Source: Rickettsiaceae bacterium
GTDB taxonomy: Bacteria; Pseudomonadota; Alphaproteobacteria; Rickettsiales; Rickettsiaceae
NCBI GenBank assembly: GCA_024236375.1
Contig: JACKKP010000004.1
Coordinates: 87,311 to 151,310 of the forward strand
Length of the DNA stretch: 64,000 nt
Reading direction: 5' to 3'
The notes beneath the pieces were generated by a model that was given only the letters and a program-made list of their open reading frames with translations, searched no databases and was not told the origin of the DNA. How positions within the stretch are numbered: the stretch's first letter is position 1; the number at the start of each line of letters is the position of its first letter. Positions 1 through 8,434 of this stretch are shown here, in pieces. A program made the translations under genes and the position numbers.

Positions 1-86
1 TTGAAAATTCTGGTAATGTTGGTAGTATAAGCTTTCATTATAATAGCTTAGAAGAACTTGATGCTATTCTTACTAAAATCAACTAA
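1..86 (+). CDS. parB: ParB chromosome-partitioning protein, C-terminal end only (partial)
   Basis: An open frame enters from the left edge and stops at the TAA at 84-86. Its last residues, SISFHYNSLEELDAILTKIN, resemble the end of the ParB C-terminal dimerisation domain, where a beta strand is followed by a short helix of the form SLEELDxIL. ParB binds parS sites near the origin and works with ParA to segregate the chromosome. Only about 27 residues are visible, so this is a motif-level identification. It is supported by a parS-like palindrome at 36667-36682 and by mipZ, whose product interacts with ParB in alphaproteobacteria. The 9-base gap to the next gene suggests co-transcription. Confidence 0.6.
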   Translation, partial: ENSGNVGSISFHYNSLEELDAILTKIN

Positions 87-95
87 ATTTTAATT

Positions 96-746
96 ATGAA
101 AATTTTCTTAGATAGTGTGGATCTAAACCAAATCCAGAAATATCAAGATATGGGTATTATTGATGGAATAACTACTAATCCATCTTTGATGGCTGGTGCC
201 AAATATGATTTATATGAAACAGTAAGAAGAATACGCGATGTAGTGCAAGGTGATATTAGCGTAGAAGTTATTGCTACCGATTTAGAAGATATGAAAAAAG
301 AAGGCGATAAGATCCTTCAGATATCTGATCAGATAGTAATAAAATTGCCTATGACTTGGTCTGGGCTTCAGGCATGTAGTTATTTTAGCTCTAAAGGTCA
401 TAAAGTGAATATGACGTTATGCTTTTCTAGTAATCAAGCTTTTTTAGCAGCTAAATGTGGTGCCAGTTATATATCGCCCTTTATTGGTAGACTTGAGGAT
501 AAAGGTGAAAATGGTATAGAATTAATCAGCCACATTAAAACTATATATAATAATTACAATTTTAAAACTGAAATTTTAGCAGCTTCTATCCGCTCAACTG
601 AGCATGTAAAAGAAGTATTATTAATTGGAGCTGATGTGGTAACACTACCAGCTAAAATATTATCTGAGTTGGTCGAACATCAACTAACAGATATAGGTTT
701 AAAACAATTTACAGAAGACTGGAATAAGTCGGGCAAAAAAATCTAA
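96..746 (+). CDS. fsa: Transaldolase / fructose-6-phosphate aldolase family protein
   Basis: The 216-residue product has the length of the short transaldolases (FSA/TalC type), which act on sugar phosphates through a Schiff-base lysine in the cytoplasm. The N-terminus MKIFLDSVDL followed by DGITTNPSLM is the family signature, and the Schiff-base lysine is expected at K83 in IVIKLPMTWSG. TLCFSSNQAFLAAKCGASYISPFIGR is the usual conserved central block, beginning TLCFSSNQA and ending SPFIGR. The gene begins 9 bases after parB and ends 23 bases before ettA on the same strand, so a shared transcript is likely. Sequence cannot tell whether it acts as transaldolase or as fructose-6-phosphate aldolase; organisms with little sugar metabolism often keep this enzyme to make pentose precursors. 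Confidence 0.85.
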   Translation: MKIFLDSVDLNQIQKYQDMGIIDGITTNPSLMAGAKYDLYETVRRIRDVVQGDISVEVIATDLEDMKKEGDKILQISDQIVIKLPMTWSGLQACSYFSSKGHKVNMTLCFSSNQAFLAAKCGASYISPFIGRLEDKGENGIELISHIKTIYNNYNFKTEILAASIRSTEHVKEVLLIGADVVTLPAKILSELVEHQLTDIGLKQFTEDWNKSGKKI

Positions 747-769
747 TATATTAAATCAAGAGAATCAAT

Positions 770-2440
770 ATGTCATATCAATATACTTATGTCATGAAGG
801 CTTTGAGTAAGTCTGTTAACGGCAAACAAATACTCAAAGATACTTGGCTATCTTTTTTGCCTGGTGCAAAAATAGGTATCATAGGTCATAACGGGGCTGG
901 TAAATCAACTTTGCTTAAGATTATGGCTGGTATTGATAAAGAATATGAGGGTGAGGCTTTTGCAGCTGAGGGTATCAAAATAGGATATTTAGCGCAAGAA
1001 CCGCAATTAGATAATAATAAAAATGTTTTTGAAAATGTACTGGAAGGATTAGCAGAAAAACAGAAATTAATTGATGATTTTAATGATGTTAGTGCTCGTT
1101 TTGCAGAAGAAATGACAGATGAAGAGATGAATGATCTGTTAATACTGCAAGCAGATTTACAAGAGAAGATAGATGTTTGTGATGCTTGGGGGTTAGAACG
1201 AGAAATTGAAATTGCTATGAGTGCACTTCGCTGCCCACCAAAAGATGCTGATGTTAGTAAAATATCTGGAGGTGAGAAAAGGCGTGTTGCATTATGTAAA
1301 TTACTGCTTGAAAAACCCGATATGCTTTTATTAGATGAGCCAACTAACCATTTGGATGCTGAATCTGTATCCTGGTTAGAAAATTATCTTAAAGATTATA
1401 AAGGTACTGTGGTGGCAATTACACATGATCGATATTTTTTAGATAATGTTGCTGAATGGATATTAGAGATAGATAGAGGGCAATGTGTACCTTGGCATTC
1501 AAATTATTCTGCTTGGCTGAAGAAAAAACAAGAAAAATTATCTCAGGAAGAGAAAGAAGAAGGAGAACGCACTCGGCAAATTAAAAAAGAATTAGAGTGG
1601 ATTTCCCAATCACCTAAAGGGCGTCAAGCAAAGAGCAAAGCAAGAATTAATGCTTATGAAGAATTAGCTAATAGAAGGCGTGAAGTAGGAAATGGTACCG
1701 CACAAATTGTGATTCCGAAAGGACCACGTTTAGGAAATTTAGTGATTGAAGTTGATAATTTAACTAAAAGTTTTGGCGAAAGGAAATTGCTAGATGGTTT
1801 TAGTTTCCGGGTCCCACCAGGAGCTATAGTTGGAATTATAGGCCCTAATGGTGTGGGAAAAACTACATTATTCAATATGTTAACTGGTAAAGAGACACCA
1901 GATTCTGGCACCATTAAAATTGGTGATACTGTAAAATTGGGATATGTAGATCAGTCTCGAGATGATTTAAATGGCGATAAAAATGTCTGGGAAGAGATTT
2001 CAGAAGGGCTTGAAGTATTATCAATGGGCGATGTAGAAATAAAAAGTAGAGCTTATTGCTCAGCATTTAATTTTAAAGGTGCGCAGCAGCAGAAAAAAGT
2101 TAGTCAATTATCAGGTGGAGAACGTAATAGAGTGCATTTAGCTAAAATGCTCAAATCTGGAGCAAATGTAATTCTGTTAGATGAACCATCAAACGACCTT
2201 GACGTTGATACTCTAAGAGCCCTAGAGGATGCAATTTTGGATTTTCCAGGTTGTGTATTTGTAATAAGTCACGATAGGTGGTTTTTAGACCGTTTAGCAA
2301 CTCATATTATTGCTTACGACAGTGAAGGTAGACCTGAATGGTTTGAAGGAAATTATGAAGATTACCATAATTATATGACAAATATTGTAGGTGTGAATAC
2401 CAAAAACCCTAAATATAAACATAAAAAACTTGCTATCTAA
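770..2440 (+). CDS. ettA: Energy-dependent translational throttle protein EttA (ABC-F ATPase)
   Basis: This 556-residue protein has two ABC ATPase domains and no membrane segments, the ABC-F layout, and its length matches EttA closely. Domain 1 has Walker A GHNGAGKST (near residue 39), signature SGGEKRRVAL and Walker B DMLLLDEPTNHLD. Domain 2 has Walker A GPNGVGKTT, signature SGGERNRVHL and Walker B VILLDEPSNDLD. Between them lies a charged linker (KKELEWISQSPKGRQAKSK), typical of the P-site tRNA-interaction motif region. EttA binds the ribosomal E site and gates entry into elongation according to ATP/ADP ratio. The start ATG follows a modest purine stretch (aagagaa). A stem-loop overlaps the stop codon. 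Confidence 0.95.
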   Translation: MSYQYTYVMKALSKSVNGKQILKDTWLSFLPGAKIGIIGHNGAGKSTLLKIMAGIDKEYEGEAFAAEGIKIGYLAQEPQLDNNKNVFENVLEGLAEKQKLIDDFNDVSARFAEEMTDEEMNDLLILQADLQEKIDVCDAWGLEREIEIAMSALRCPPKDADVSKISGGEKRRVALCKLLLEKPDMLLLDEPTNHLDAESVSWLENYLKDYKGTVVAITHDRYFLDNVAEWILEIDRGQCVPWHSNYSAWLKKKQEKLSQEEKEEGERTRQIKKELEWISQSPKGRQAKSKARINAYEELANRRREVGNGTAQIVIPKGPRLGNLVIEVDNLTKSFGERKLLDGFSFRVPPGAIVGIIGPNGVGKTTLFNMLTGKETPDSGTIKIGDTVKLGYVDQSRDDLNGDKNVWEEISEGLEVLSMGDVEIKSRAYCSAFNFKGAQQQKKVSQLSGGERNRVHLAKMLKSGANVILLDEPSNDLDVDTLRALEDAILDFPGCVFVISHDRWFLDRLATHIIAYDSEGRPEWFEGNYEDYHNYMTNIVGVNTKNPKYKHKKLAI

Positions 2441-2458
2441 CTTTCAAGATAACAAGTT
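2427..2458 (+). terminator. Stem-loop at the end of ettA
   Basis: AACTTGCTATCT at 2427-2438 pairs with AGATAACAAGTT at 2447-2458 across an 8-base loop, with one mismatch. It overlaps the ettA stop codon. There is no long T run after it, so it may act as an mRNA 3' end stabiliser rather than a strong intrinsic terminator. Confidence 0.45.
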
Positions 2459-2501
2459 AATATTAAGTGTAAAAGTAAGGACTTGATCTAACAGTTAAGG
2501 A

Positions 2502-2970
2502 TTGTTGGGTACGAAAAAAAGAATAGAATCGTACCCAACAAATTTTAATAACCTCAAAAAAGGAGACTGTCAGATAACGCAATACCAAAATAAAATCATA
2601 AAACCAAGACTTGGTTTATTAAAATTAGTAGAAGAGTTAGGTAAGGTACCCCAAGCTTGTAAGGTCATGGGTTATAGCAGAGATACATTCTATCGTTACA
2701 AAGAACTTCATGAACAAGATGGGGAAGAAGCTTTATATGAGATGACCAGACGTTAAAGAATCGCGTTCCTGCCAATATTGAAGATGCAGTTGTTAATATT
2801 GCTGTAGAATTCCCAGCATTTGGCCAGGAACGTACAGCTAATGAATTACGCAAACGTGGGATAATAATCTCTGGAGGCGGGGTACGCTCTATTTGGATTC
2901 ACCATGATCTTGAGATGATTGCAACTTGTTATACTTGTCTTCAAGCCTTGGCAAAATATTGTGTGCAGTA
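2502..2970 (+). pseudogene. IS481-type transposase remnant (frameshifted, truncated)
   Basis: The first open segment (2502-2756) ends in a helix-turn-helix reading QACKVMGYSRDTFYRYKEL, the N-terminal DNA-binding part of IS481-like transposases. After a frame change at about 2752 the homologous reading goes on with LKNRVPANIEDAVV, FPAFGQERTANELRKRG and GGGVRSIWIHHDLE, again as in that family. Only about 150 residues remain; the rve/DDE catalytic core is absent. I saw no terminal inverted repeats. The right boundary is uncertain because the homologous reading fades between 2915 and 2970, where the sequence meets an ankyrin remnant read from the other strand. It cannot encode an active transposase. 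Confidence 0.75.
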
Positions 2971-2974
2971 GTAT

Positions 2975-3250
2975 CGAGTTTGATCTTATTCGTAGCAAAT
3001 ATTTCAAGAAATTCTTATATTGTTGTGATATTATTCTTTACTGCTGCTATTATTGCATTATCATCCATAACCGAGTTGTTTTTCAGTAGTAATTTGACTA
3101 TTTCTCTCTGACTTTTCTTTGCTACTATATGTAGCACTACCGCTGTCCCGAGTCTTAAAGTCAACATCCGCGTTAATTTTGATAAGTATTTTAGCTGTTT
3201 TAATATAACCTTTTTCAATAGCTTCTATAAATTTCCGGTTAATCTTAATG
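2975..3250 (-). pseudogene. Degenerate ankyrin-repeat gene fragment
   Basis: On the minus strand one frame reads FIEAIEKGYIKTAKILIKIN then ADVDFKTRDSGSAT, an ankyrin-like helix-loop unit. It shifts near 3140 into LHIVAKKSQREIVKLLLKNN, a clear ankyrin repeat, followed by DDNAIIAAVKNN, a stop, and a further in-frame stretch EFLEIFATNKIKLDTTAHNI. At least one frameshift and one nonsense codon are therefore present and no start is preserved. It abuts the IS481-type remnant, which suggests that the insertion or a later deletion removed the rest. The annotation rests on motif reading only. Confidence 0.55.
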
Positions 3251-3300
3251 AAAAGAAACTATTTGATCACTTTACTATTAATTCATATAAAAATAAATTA

Positions 3301-4293
3301 CTAGACGATTAACCCAAATTCACCTTTCAGCTCGTTACAAGTTATTGCAGCTTTCTCACGAGCTTTATTTGTACCTTGTGATAAAATCTTTTCTATATAA
3401 GATTTGTCCTGGAGTAATTGTTTATACTCATGCTGTAGCGGTGCTAGGTGATTGATAATTATATCGGCTAAATCTTTCTTGAAGGTTGAAAAAAGTGAAT
3501 TCTGATATTGTTTCAGTATTTCTTCTACACTCAAATTTGTCAAGCTACTAAAGATATTAATTAAATTCGTAATTTCAGGTCTAGTCTCAGGTTCATAAGA
3601 TAAATAATCAAAACTATCTGTTTTAGATTTTATAATTTTTTTCGCTATTAAATCTGGTTCATCGATTAAATTAATTCTAGACGCATCACTATCATCTGAT
3701 TTACTCATTTTCTTTGTACCATCTCGCAGACTCATTACTCTGGTTGAAGGACCTTGGATGAATGGTTCTGGTAATTTAAATATCTCACGGTTAAATTTAC
3801 GATTTATCACTCCTGCAATATCACGCGTGAGTTCTAAATGTTGTTTCTGGTCATCACCAACTGGTACTATATCAGGCTTATATAGTAAAATATCTGCTGC
3901 CATTAATATGGGATAGGTAAAAAGACCAGTAGAAGCATTATCCTGGCTTTTGCCCGCTTTGTCCTTGAATTGGGTCATTCTTTTAAGCCAACCTATTGGA
4001 GTGATACAAGATAACATCCACGTTAATTCTGCATGCTCAGGAATAGTTGATTGTATGAATAAAGTAGATTTTTCAGGAGATATACCAGCTGCTAAATAAA
4101 TAGCGGCCATATCATAAGTGGCATTGCGTAAAGCCACAGGATCTTGGTTGATAGTTATTGCATGTAAATTAGCTAAGAAAAAATAACAATCATAATTTTC
4201 CTGCAAATATAGCCAATTTTTGATAGCACCTAAATAATTACCTAAATGTAAAATACCGCTTGTTTGTGAACCTGAAAATGCAATTTTTTTCAT
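3301..4293 (-). CDS. trpS: Tryptophanyl-tRNA synthetase
   Basis: Class I aminoacyl-tRNA synthetase that charges tRNA-Trp in the cytoplasm. The 330-residue length is normal for bacterial TrpRS. The HIGH-type motif appears as GILHLGNYLGA near residue 14 and the KMSKS loop as KKMSKSDD near residue 196. TrpRS hallmarks include FLANLHAIT, ADILLYKPDIVPVGDDQKQHLELTRDIA and FTYPILMAADI (quoted in parts). The C-terminal helix bundle for anticodon binding is intact. It is a single gene flanked by degenerate DNA on both sides: the ankyrin/IS481 remnants lie downstream and the histidine-kinase remnant upstream. No operon partner is visible. Confidence 0.97.
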   Translation of the reverse strand: MKKIAFSGSQTSGILHLGNYLGAIKNWLYLQENYDCYFFLANLHAITINQDPVALRNATYDMAAIYLAAGISPEKSTLFIQSTIPEHAELTWMLSCITPIGWLKRMTQFKDKAGKSQDNASTGLFTYPILMAADILLYKPDIVPVGDDQKQHLELTRDIAGVINRKFNREIFKLPEPFIQGPSTRVMSLRDGTKKMSKSDDSDASRINLIDEPDLIAKKIIKSKTDSFDYLSYEPETRPEITNLINIFSSLTNLSVEEILKQYQNSLFSTFKKDLADIIINHLAPLQHEYKQLLQDKSYIEKILSQGTNKAREKAAITCNELKGEFGLIV

Positions 4294-4540
4294 TGATATC
4301 TTAGTGATGAATAAATTTTATGCTTAAAATACTTCTATAATATTAGAAATACAACTGCTAAATTTTGTAGATAGGAAGTAATATATTATTATGCTTAATT
4401 GATTTAATATATTAGGTCATGGAAATGATAGGGAGTCACAATATATAAAATTATGAATTTTGATTTAGCTATGATATATTCACTCCCTTTAAAACAAGTT
4501 CGAGAACATTTTCAAGAGCAGAATAGAGGAGTGGAATTAT

Positions 4541-4654
4541 TTATGTAAGACTGCAGCTGAGGCACATGGGGGACATATAGAAGTGAGAAGCGGTGCTGAA
4601 GGGGCACAATTCACTGTGTGGTTGCCAATAATTAAAATGACAATAAGCCCCTAA
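4541..4654 (+). pseudogene. Histidine-kinase remnant (end of the ATPase domain)
   Basis: An open stretch reads LCKTAAEAHGGHIEVRS followed by GAEGAQFTVWLPI and a stop at 4652-4654. This matches the end of a HATPase_c domain: the G2-box helix of the form xICKxIVEAHGG, two strands and the terminal FxxWLP. Upstream bases give NIFKSRIEEW, possibly a decayed form of the F-box region, but no longer frame exists. The nucleotide-binding N box, the H box and any sensor are gone. It is probably a relic of a two-component sensor lost during genome reduction; which sensor is not known. Confidence 0.6.
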
Positions 4655-4960
4655 AGCGAAGATGATTATTGGGAATATTAGGATATGAGTTGTAGTATAT
4701 GAAAGAAACTGCACTGACTTATACAAATTGATAGTAATTTGACACTATAGCAACCTATAAGGAAGTGCTGCGTCCAAATAATTAGTTCCCTTGCTGAATC
4801 TTGTAGTATTTATATATGCAAAACATATCGCTTAATTTCTTTATAGAATTATTTTCATATTAAATCTGTACTATTTGCTCTATGCATTTTTTTATCTAAC
4901 ATAGTAATGCTATTAATAAAATTATTATTCTACATATACATAACTCAAAATTTTCCGAAA
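4655..4960. other. Non-coding stretch, nothing recognised
   Basis: AT-rich sequence between the kinase remnant and the promoter-like region of the large ankyrin gene. I see no open frame with family resemblance, no RNA gene and no clear repeat. Confidence 0.5.
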
Positions 4961-4967
4961 TTTAGAC

Positions 4968-4995
4968 TTGACTAATTATTAATAATTGTTAAAAT
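4968..4995 (+). promoter_or_regulatory. Promoter-like sequence of the 923-residue ankyrin gene
   Basis: TTGACT at 4968-4973 and TAAAAT at 4990-4995 are separated by 16 bases, about 175 bases upstream of the ATG. The surrounding sequence closely resembles the segment starting with TTGACT at 34962 upstream of another ankyrin gene, including the AT-rich stretch after the -10 box. A long leader of about 170 bases would follow. Confidence 0.45.
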
Positions 4996-5171
4996 ATCAA
5001 TTAATTATATTAATATTTTATAATTGGAACTACGGCAAGTTGTAGTTATTTTTTAAAACTTTGTCACTAACGCCTTGCATTTTATCAGGATTTTGCGGGA
5101 ATTAGTCATTGATGTAAAATATTCCGACTAGATTAATATATAGTTAATTAATAACATTAAGTGATAATAAT

Positions 5172-7943
5172 ATGACAAAATGTATAACAAGTGGTAATAA
5201 TACTCGAGAGCAGATTAGCCGGGTAGATAAGGCAAACGTGACTAAATCTACTACATCTGCTAACAATAGCGGCCTATCTTCATTAACTAAAATTGTAAAT
5301 GTAAGTAGTCAAAAGGAATATGCCGAAAATTTAGAAAAATTTAACAATTTCCGGGAAGCTATTTATCAACGAGACGTAAAAGTATCGGTACAATATATTC
5401 AGAATAATACTCAGGCTCTTTATGTAACGGACGAAGATGGCAACACTCCGCTTCATCTAGCAAGTCTACTTGGTAAGACAGAGGTAGTAAAAGCATTGCT
5501 AGAAGCAAACATTAATCCTAACAGACAAAATAAAGATGGCAATACAGCGCTTCATATAGCAGTTCGTGATATACAACATTGTCAGGGATATCTGGAGGTA
5601 GTAAACTTATTGATAAAGAACAAAGCTGATCTTAATATTCAAAACGAAACTGGCGACACTCCGCTTCATATAGCAAGTCTATTTGGTAAGAAAGAGGTAG
5701 TAGAAGCATTGCTAGAAGCAAACATTAATCCTAACAGACAAAATAAAGCTGGCGACACTCCGCTTCATATAGCAGTTCGTAATAGACAACAGTGTAACGA
5801 ATATTCGGAGGTAGCAAAGTTATTGATAAAGAACAAAGCTGATCACACGATTAAAAACGCAGAGGGCGACACTGCGCTTCATCTAGCAGCTTTTAAAGGT
5901 AATGTAGAAATATTTGAAGAAATATTTGAAGAAATATTAATAGCAGCAGAACAGGCAGGAAAAGAGACACTTGAGTCTCTCCTTGGTATGCAAAACGTCA
6001 GTGAAGAAACTCTGCTTCATATAGCAGCTTCTAATGGTAATGTAGAAATATTTGAAAAAATATTAATAGCAGCAGAACAGGCAGGAAAAGAGACACTTGA
6101 GTCTCTCCTTGGTAGCACAAACTACAATGGTGACACTGCCCTTTATATAGCAGTTTTTGGGGGTCATACAAAGGTAGTAGATCTATTGATAGATAAAGGA
6201 GCGGATCCCACTATTAAAAACAAATGGGGCAATAGTTCGCTTTATATAGCAGCTTACAGTGGTAATGTAGAAATATGTAGAAAAATATTAACATCAGAAA
6301 ACGTGACACTTGAGCATCTCAATAATCGAAACAAAGATGGCAACACTGCCCTTCATATAGCAGTTTCTGTGTGTACAGAGGTAAATCAAGAGCTAGTAGA
6401 TCTATTGCTAAACAAAGGAGCGGATCCCACTATTAAAAACAACGGGGGCAATACTCCGCTTCATCTAGCAGCTTACAGTGGTAATGTAGAAATATTTAAA
6501 AAAATATTAATAGCAGTAGAACAAGCAGAAAAAATGACACCTGAGCATCTCAATAGTCGAAACAAAGAGGGTAACACTTCGCTTCATGCAGCAGTTTCTG
6601 CGCGTACAGAGGTAAATCAAGAGGTAAATCAAGAGCTAGTAGATCTATTGCTAAACAAAGGAGCGGATCCCACTATTAAAAACAACGGGGGCAATACTCC
6701 GCTTCATCTAGCAAGTCTATGTGGTAATAAGAAGATAGTAGATCTATTGATAGACAAAGAAGTTGATCTTAATATTCAAAACACCGATGGCAATACTCCG
6801 CTTCATCTAGCAAGTCTACTTGGTTATAAAGAGGTAGTAGATCTATTGCTAAACAACCGAGCGGATCCCACTATTAAAAACAAAGATGGCAACACTGCCC
6901 TTCATGTAGCAGTTTCTATGCGTACAAAGGTAAAGCAAGGGGTAAAGCAAGAGATAGTAGATCTATTGCTAAACAAAGGAGCGGATCCCACTATTAAAAA
7001 CAACGGGGGCAATACTCCGCTTCATCTAGCAAGTCTATGTGGTAATAAAGAGGTAGTAGATCTATTGATAGACGAAGGAGCGGATCCCACTATTAAAAAC
7101 AAAGAGGGCCACACTCCACTTGAGATAGCAAAGGGTTTGATGGAGAGTAATCACGAAATATATCAAATATTATCAAAAATACAATCGCCTGATTCTGTCC
7201 AGGCTCAAGATCGTTCAGAGGCATCGGGCAAAACTCTTCCTCTTAAAACATCAAGCAGTGAGGTGAAGCAGGAAGTTGAGGAAAACAACCAAGTTGTAAC
7301 AAGTAATGATACAGAAAAGCAGTCTGAAAATGTTCCAAATGATATTGAACAATTAAGCTCCACATCATCTAAGGAGGGCACAGATCAAAAGGGCGACACT
7401 TCGTTTGATCTAACAACTTCTACCTATTATGACGATCTACACAAGCAATTTGCAAATGTTTCAAATAATAATATTGGACAATCGGACTCCACATCACCTG
7501 ATGAGAACGTAAATGAAAATGGCAACACTTCGGTTGATAACCAAGAGAAGCCTATGGTCCAGGAAACGAATACAAACAACCAGCAAGATCCGAAGCAGAT
7601 AACGTTAGGAGATGATCAAAACACGAAGAATGAGTATTTAGAATCAGGTGGAGCGTCACCAAAAGATAAATCATTTTTGGGTAAAATATTCGATTTTTTC
7701 TGTGAAATCTGTGAAAATGTAAAAATGATTTTTGGTTACGATATTGCCTATTCTTCCTCCAGTACAACTCATTATAAGGGTGAGGAAGAAAAGGATAATC
7801 AAACACAAGGTCATGGATTCTTTAAAACAATATTTAGTTGGCTAAATCCTTTCCATTACTCTGATCAGTCCGTAACTCCTGAACCGACCACTACCTTAGT
7901 AGGCGATGATGATAATAATAGTTTCAAGGCTCAGGACATTTAG
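5172..7943 (+). CDS. Large ankyrin-repeat protein with hydrophobic C-terminal tail
   Basis: The 923-residue product has a short N-terminal region rich in Ser, Thr and Asn (1-90), then about 17 ankyrin units spanning roughly residues 91-665, each with forms of GNTPLHLAS or GDTALHIAV and helix 2 of the type VVDLLLNKGADPTIKN. A low-complexity acidic/Thr-rich linker follows (about 670-830). The tail carries two hydrophobic aromatic segments: SFLGKIFDFFCEI (from 834) and GFFKTIFSWLNPFHYSDQS (about 882-900). Related tails occur in the ankyrin proteins at 43884-44999 and 35141-36589. Several DNA segments inside the repeat region are near-identical copies. No signal peptide is visible. Ankyrin proteins of intracellular bacteria are often secreted into host cells; that role is inferred here. 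A terminator-like hairpin follows at 8004-8035. Confidence 0.85.
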   Translation: MTKCITSGNNTREQISRVDKANVTKSTTSANNSGLSSLTKIVNVSSQKEYAENLEKFNNFREAIYQRDVKVSVQYIQNNTQALYVTDEDGNTPLHLASLLGKTEVVKALLEANINPNRQNKDGNTALHIAVRDIQHCQGYLEVVNLLIKNKADLNIQNETGDTPLHIASLFGKKEVVEALLEANINPNRQNKAGDTPLHIAVRNRQQCNEYSEVAKLLIKNKADHTIKNAEGDTALHLAAFKGNVEIFEEIFEEILIAAEQAGKETLESLLGMQNVSEETLLHIAASNGNVEIFEKILIAAEQAGKETLESLLGSTNYNGDTALYIAVFGGHTKVVDLLIDKGADPTIKNKWGNSSLYIAAYSGNVEICRKILTSENVTLEHLNNRNKDGNTALHIAVSVCTEVNQELVDLLLNKGADPTIKNNGGNTPLHLAAYSGNVEIFKKILIAVEQAEKMTPEHLNSRNKEGNTSLHAAVSARTEVNQEVNQELVDLLLNKGADPTIKNNGGNTPLHLASLCGNKKIVDLLIDKEVDLNIQNTDGNTPLHLASLLGYKEVVDLLLNNRADPTIKNKDGNTALHVAVSMRTKVKQGVKQEIVDLLLNKGADPTIKNNGGNTPLHLASLCGNKEVVDLLIDEGADPTIKNKEGHTPLEIAKGLMESNHEIYQILSKIQSPDSVQAQDRSEASGKTLPLKTSSSEVKQEVEENNQVVTSNDTEKQSENVPNDIEQLSSTSSKEGTDQKGDTSFDLTTSTYYDDLHKQFANVSNNNIGQSDSTSPDENVNENGNTSVDNQEKPMVQETNTNNQQDPKQITLGDDQNTKNEYLESGGASPKDKSFLGKIFDFFCEICENVKMIFGYDIAYSSSSTTHYKGEEEKDNQTQGHGFFKTIFSWLNPFHYSDQSVTPEPTTTLVGDDDNNSFKAQDI
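5932..6114 (+). repeat. Duplicated 57-base segment inside the ankyrin gene
   Basis: The segment 5932-5988 is repeated, as far as I can see identically, at 6058-6114. It encodes ILIAAEQAGKETLESLLG, an insertion-type ankyrin helix, twice. Such exact copies indicate a recent duplication. Confidence 0.8.
6391..7031 (+). repeat. Three copies of an 80-base segment inside the ankyrin gene
   Basis: Copies lie at 6391-6470, 6634-6713 and 6952-7031. The first two look identical and the third has a single visible difference near its start (agatag for agctag). They encode LVDLLLNKGADPTIKN followed by NGGNTPLHLA. A shorter, more diverged copy covers about 6836-6905. This is substrate for homologous expansion and contraction of the repeat region. 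Confidence 0.8.
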
Positions 7944-8003
7944 AAAGTAAACTGATAGCATAATTCTGATAATCTATCAATTAAATCTAAAATTTGTCAA
8001 CTG

Positions 8004-8035
8004 ATTATCCTCCTTTAGTCACAGGGGAGGATAAT
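8004..8035 (+). terminator. Hairpin downstream of the large ankyrin gene
   Basis: ATTATCCTCC at 8004-8013 pairs perfectly with GGAGGATAAT at 8026-8035 around a 12-base loop. Only a weak T-rich stretch follows. It is GC-richer than its surroundings and probably ends the ankyrin transcript. Confidence 0.55.
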
Positions 8036-8237
8036 TTAAAGTTCTCTTTCTTGGCTTGAAGTCTCAATAGAAGCTCATAATAAATGTCATTATAAAACAA
8101 TCAAATTTGCCTGTTATTATTTATTAAAGGAAATCTACTATTACTGAAATTTTATATAAAATTCGCACTTGAGTTTTTAATTTTATTTTGTATTATAGTT
8201 TTGGTTAAGTAATAGCTACTACTTAAATCTTTAATAA

Positions 8238-8312
8238 GCGGGTGTAGCTCAGGGGTAGAGCGCTACCTTGCCAAGGTCGAAGTCGAGAGTTCGAATCTCT
8301 TCACCCGCTCCA
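8238..8312 (+). tRNA. tRNA-Gly (GCC), CCA encoded
   Basis: A full cloverleaf can be drawn: acceptor GCGGGTG (8238-8244) pairs with CACCCGC (8302-8308), the D-loop includes AGCTCAGGGGTAGAGC, the anticodon loop TTGCCAA contains GCC, and the T arm carries GTTCGAATC. Discriminator T is followed by an encoded CCA at 8310-8312. It stands alone between the ankyrin gene and bamD. Confidence 0.96.
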
Positions 8313-8434
8313 TTCTTTGAATTCTTAGTTATAAAAATCCTCTTTGTATTTTGTTAGTTCAAAATAACTTAAGCTATACAGTAGAAAATTTTTATAGTAT
8401 AAAGATCTTTAATATAGAATTTTAGGATTATCAG

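Noticed and set aside
2926..3111. Plus-strand open frame of 61 codons
   Set aside because: The minus-strand ankyrin reading explains the same bases; the plus product has no family features.
5400..7130. Regular DNA repeats that might look like a CRISPR array
   Set aside because: Unit length follows ankyrin codon repeats of about 99 bases, the units stay in frame and no unique spacers exist between constant repeats.
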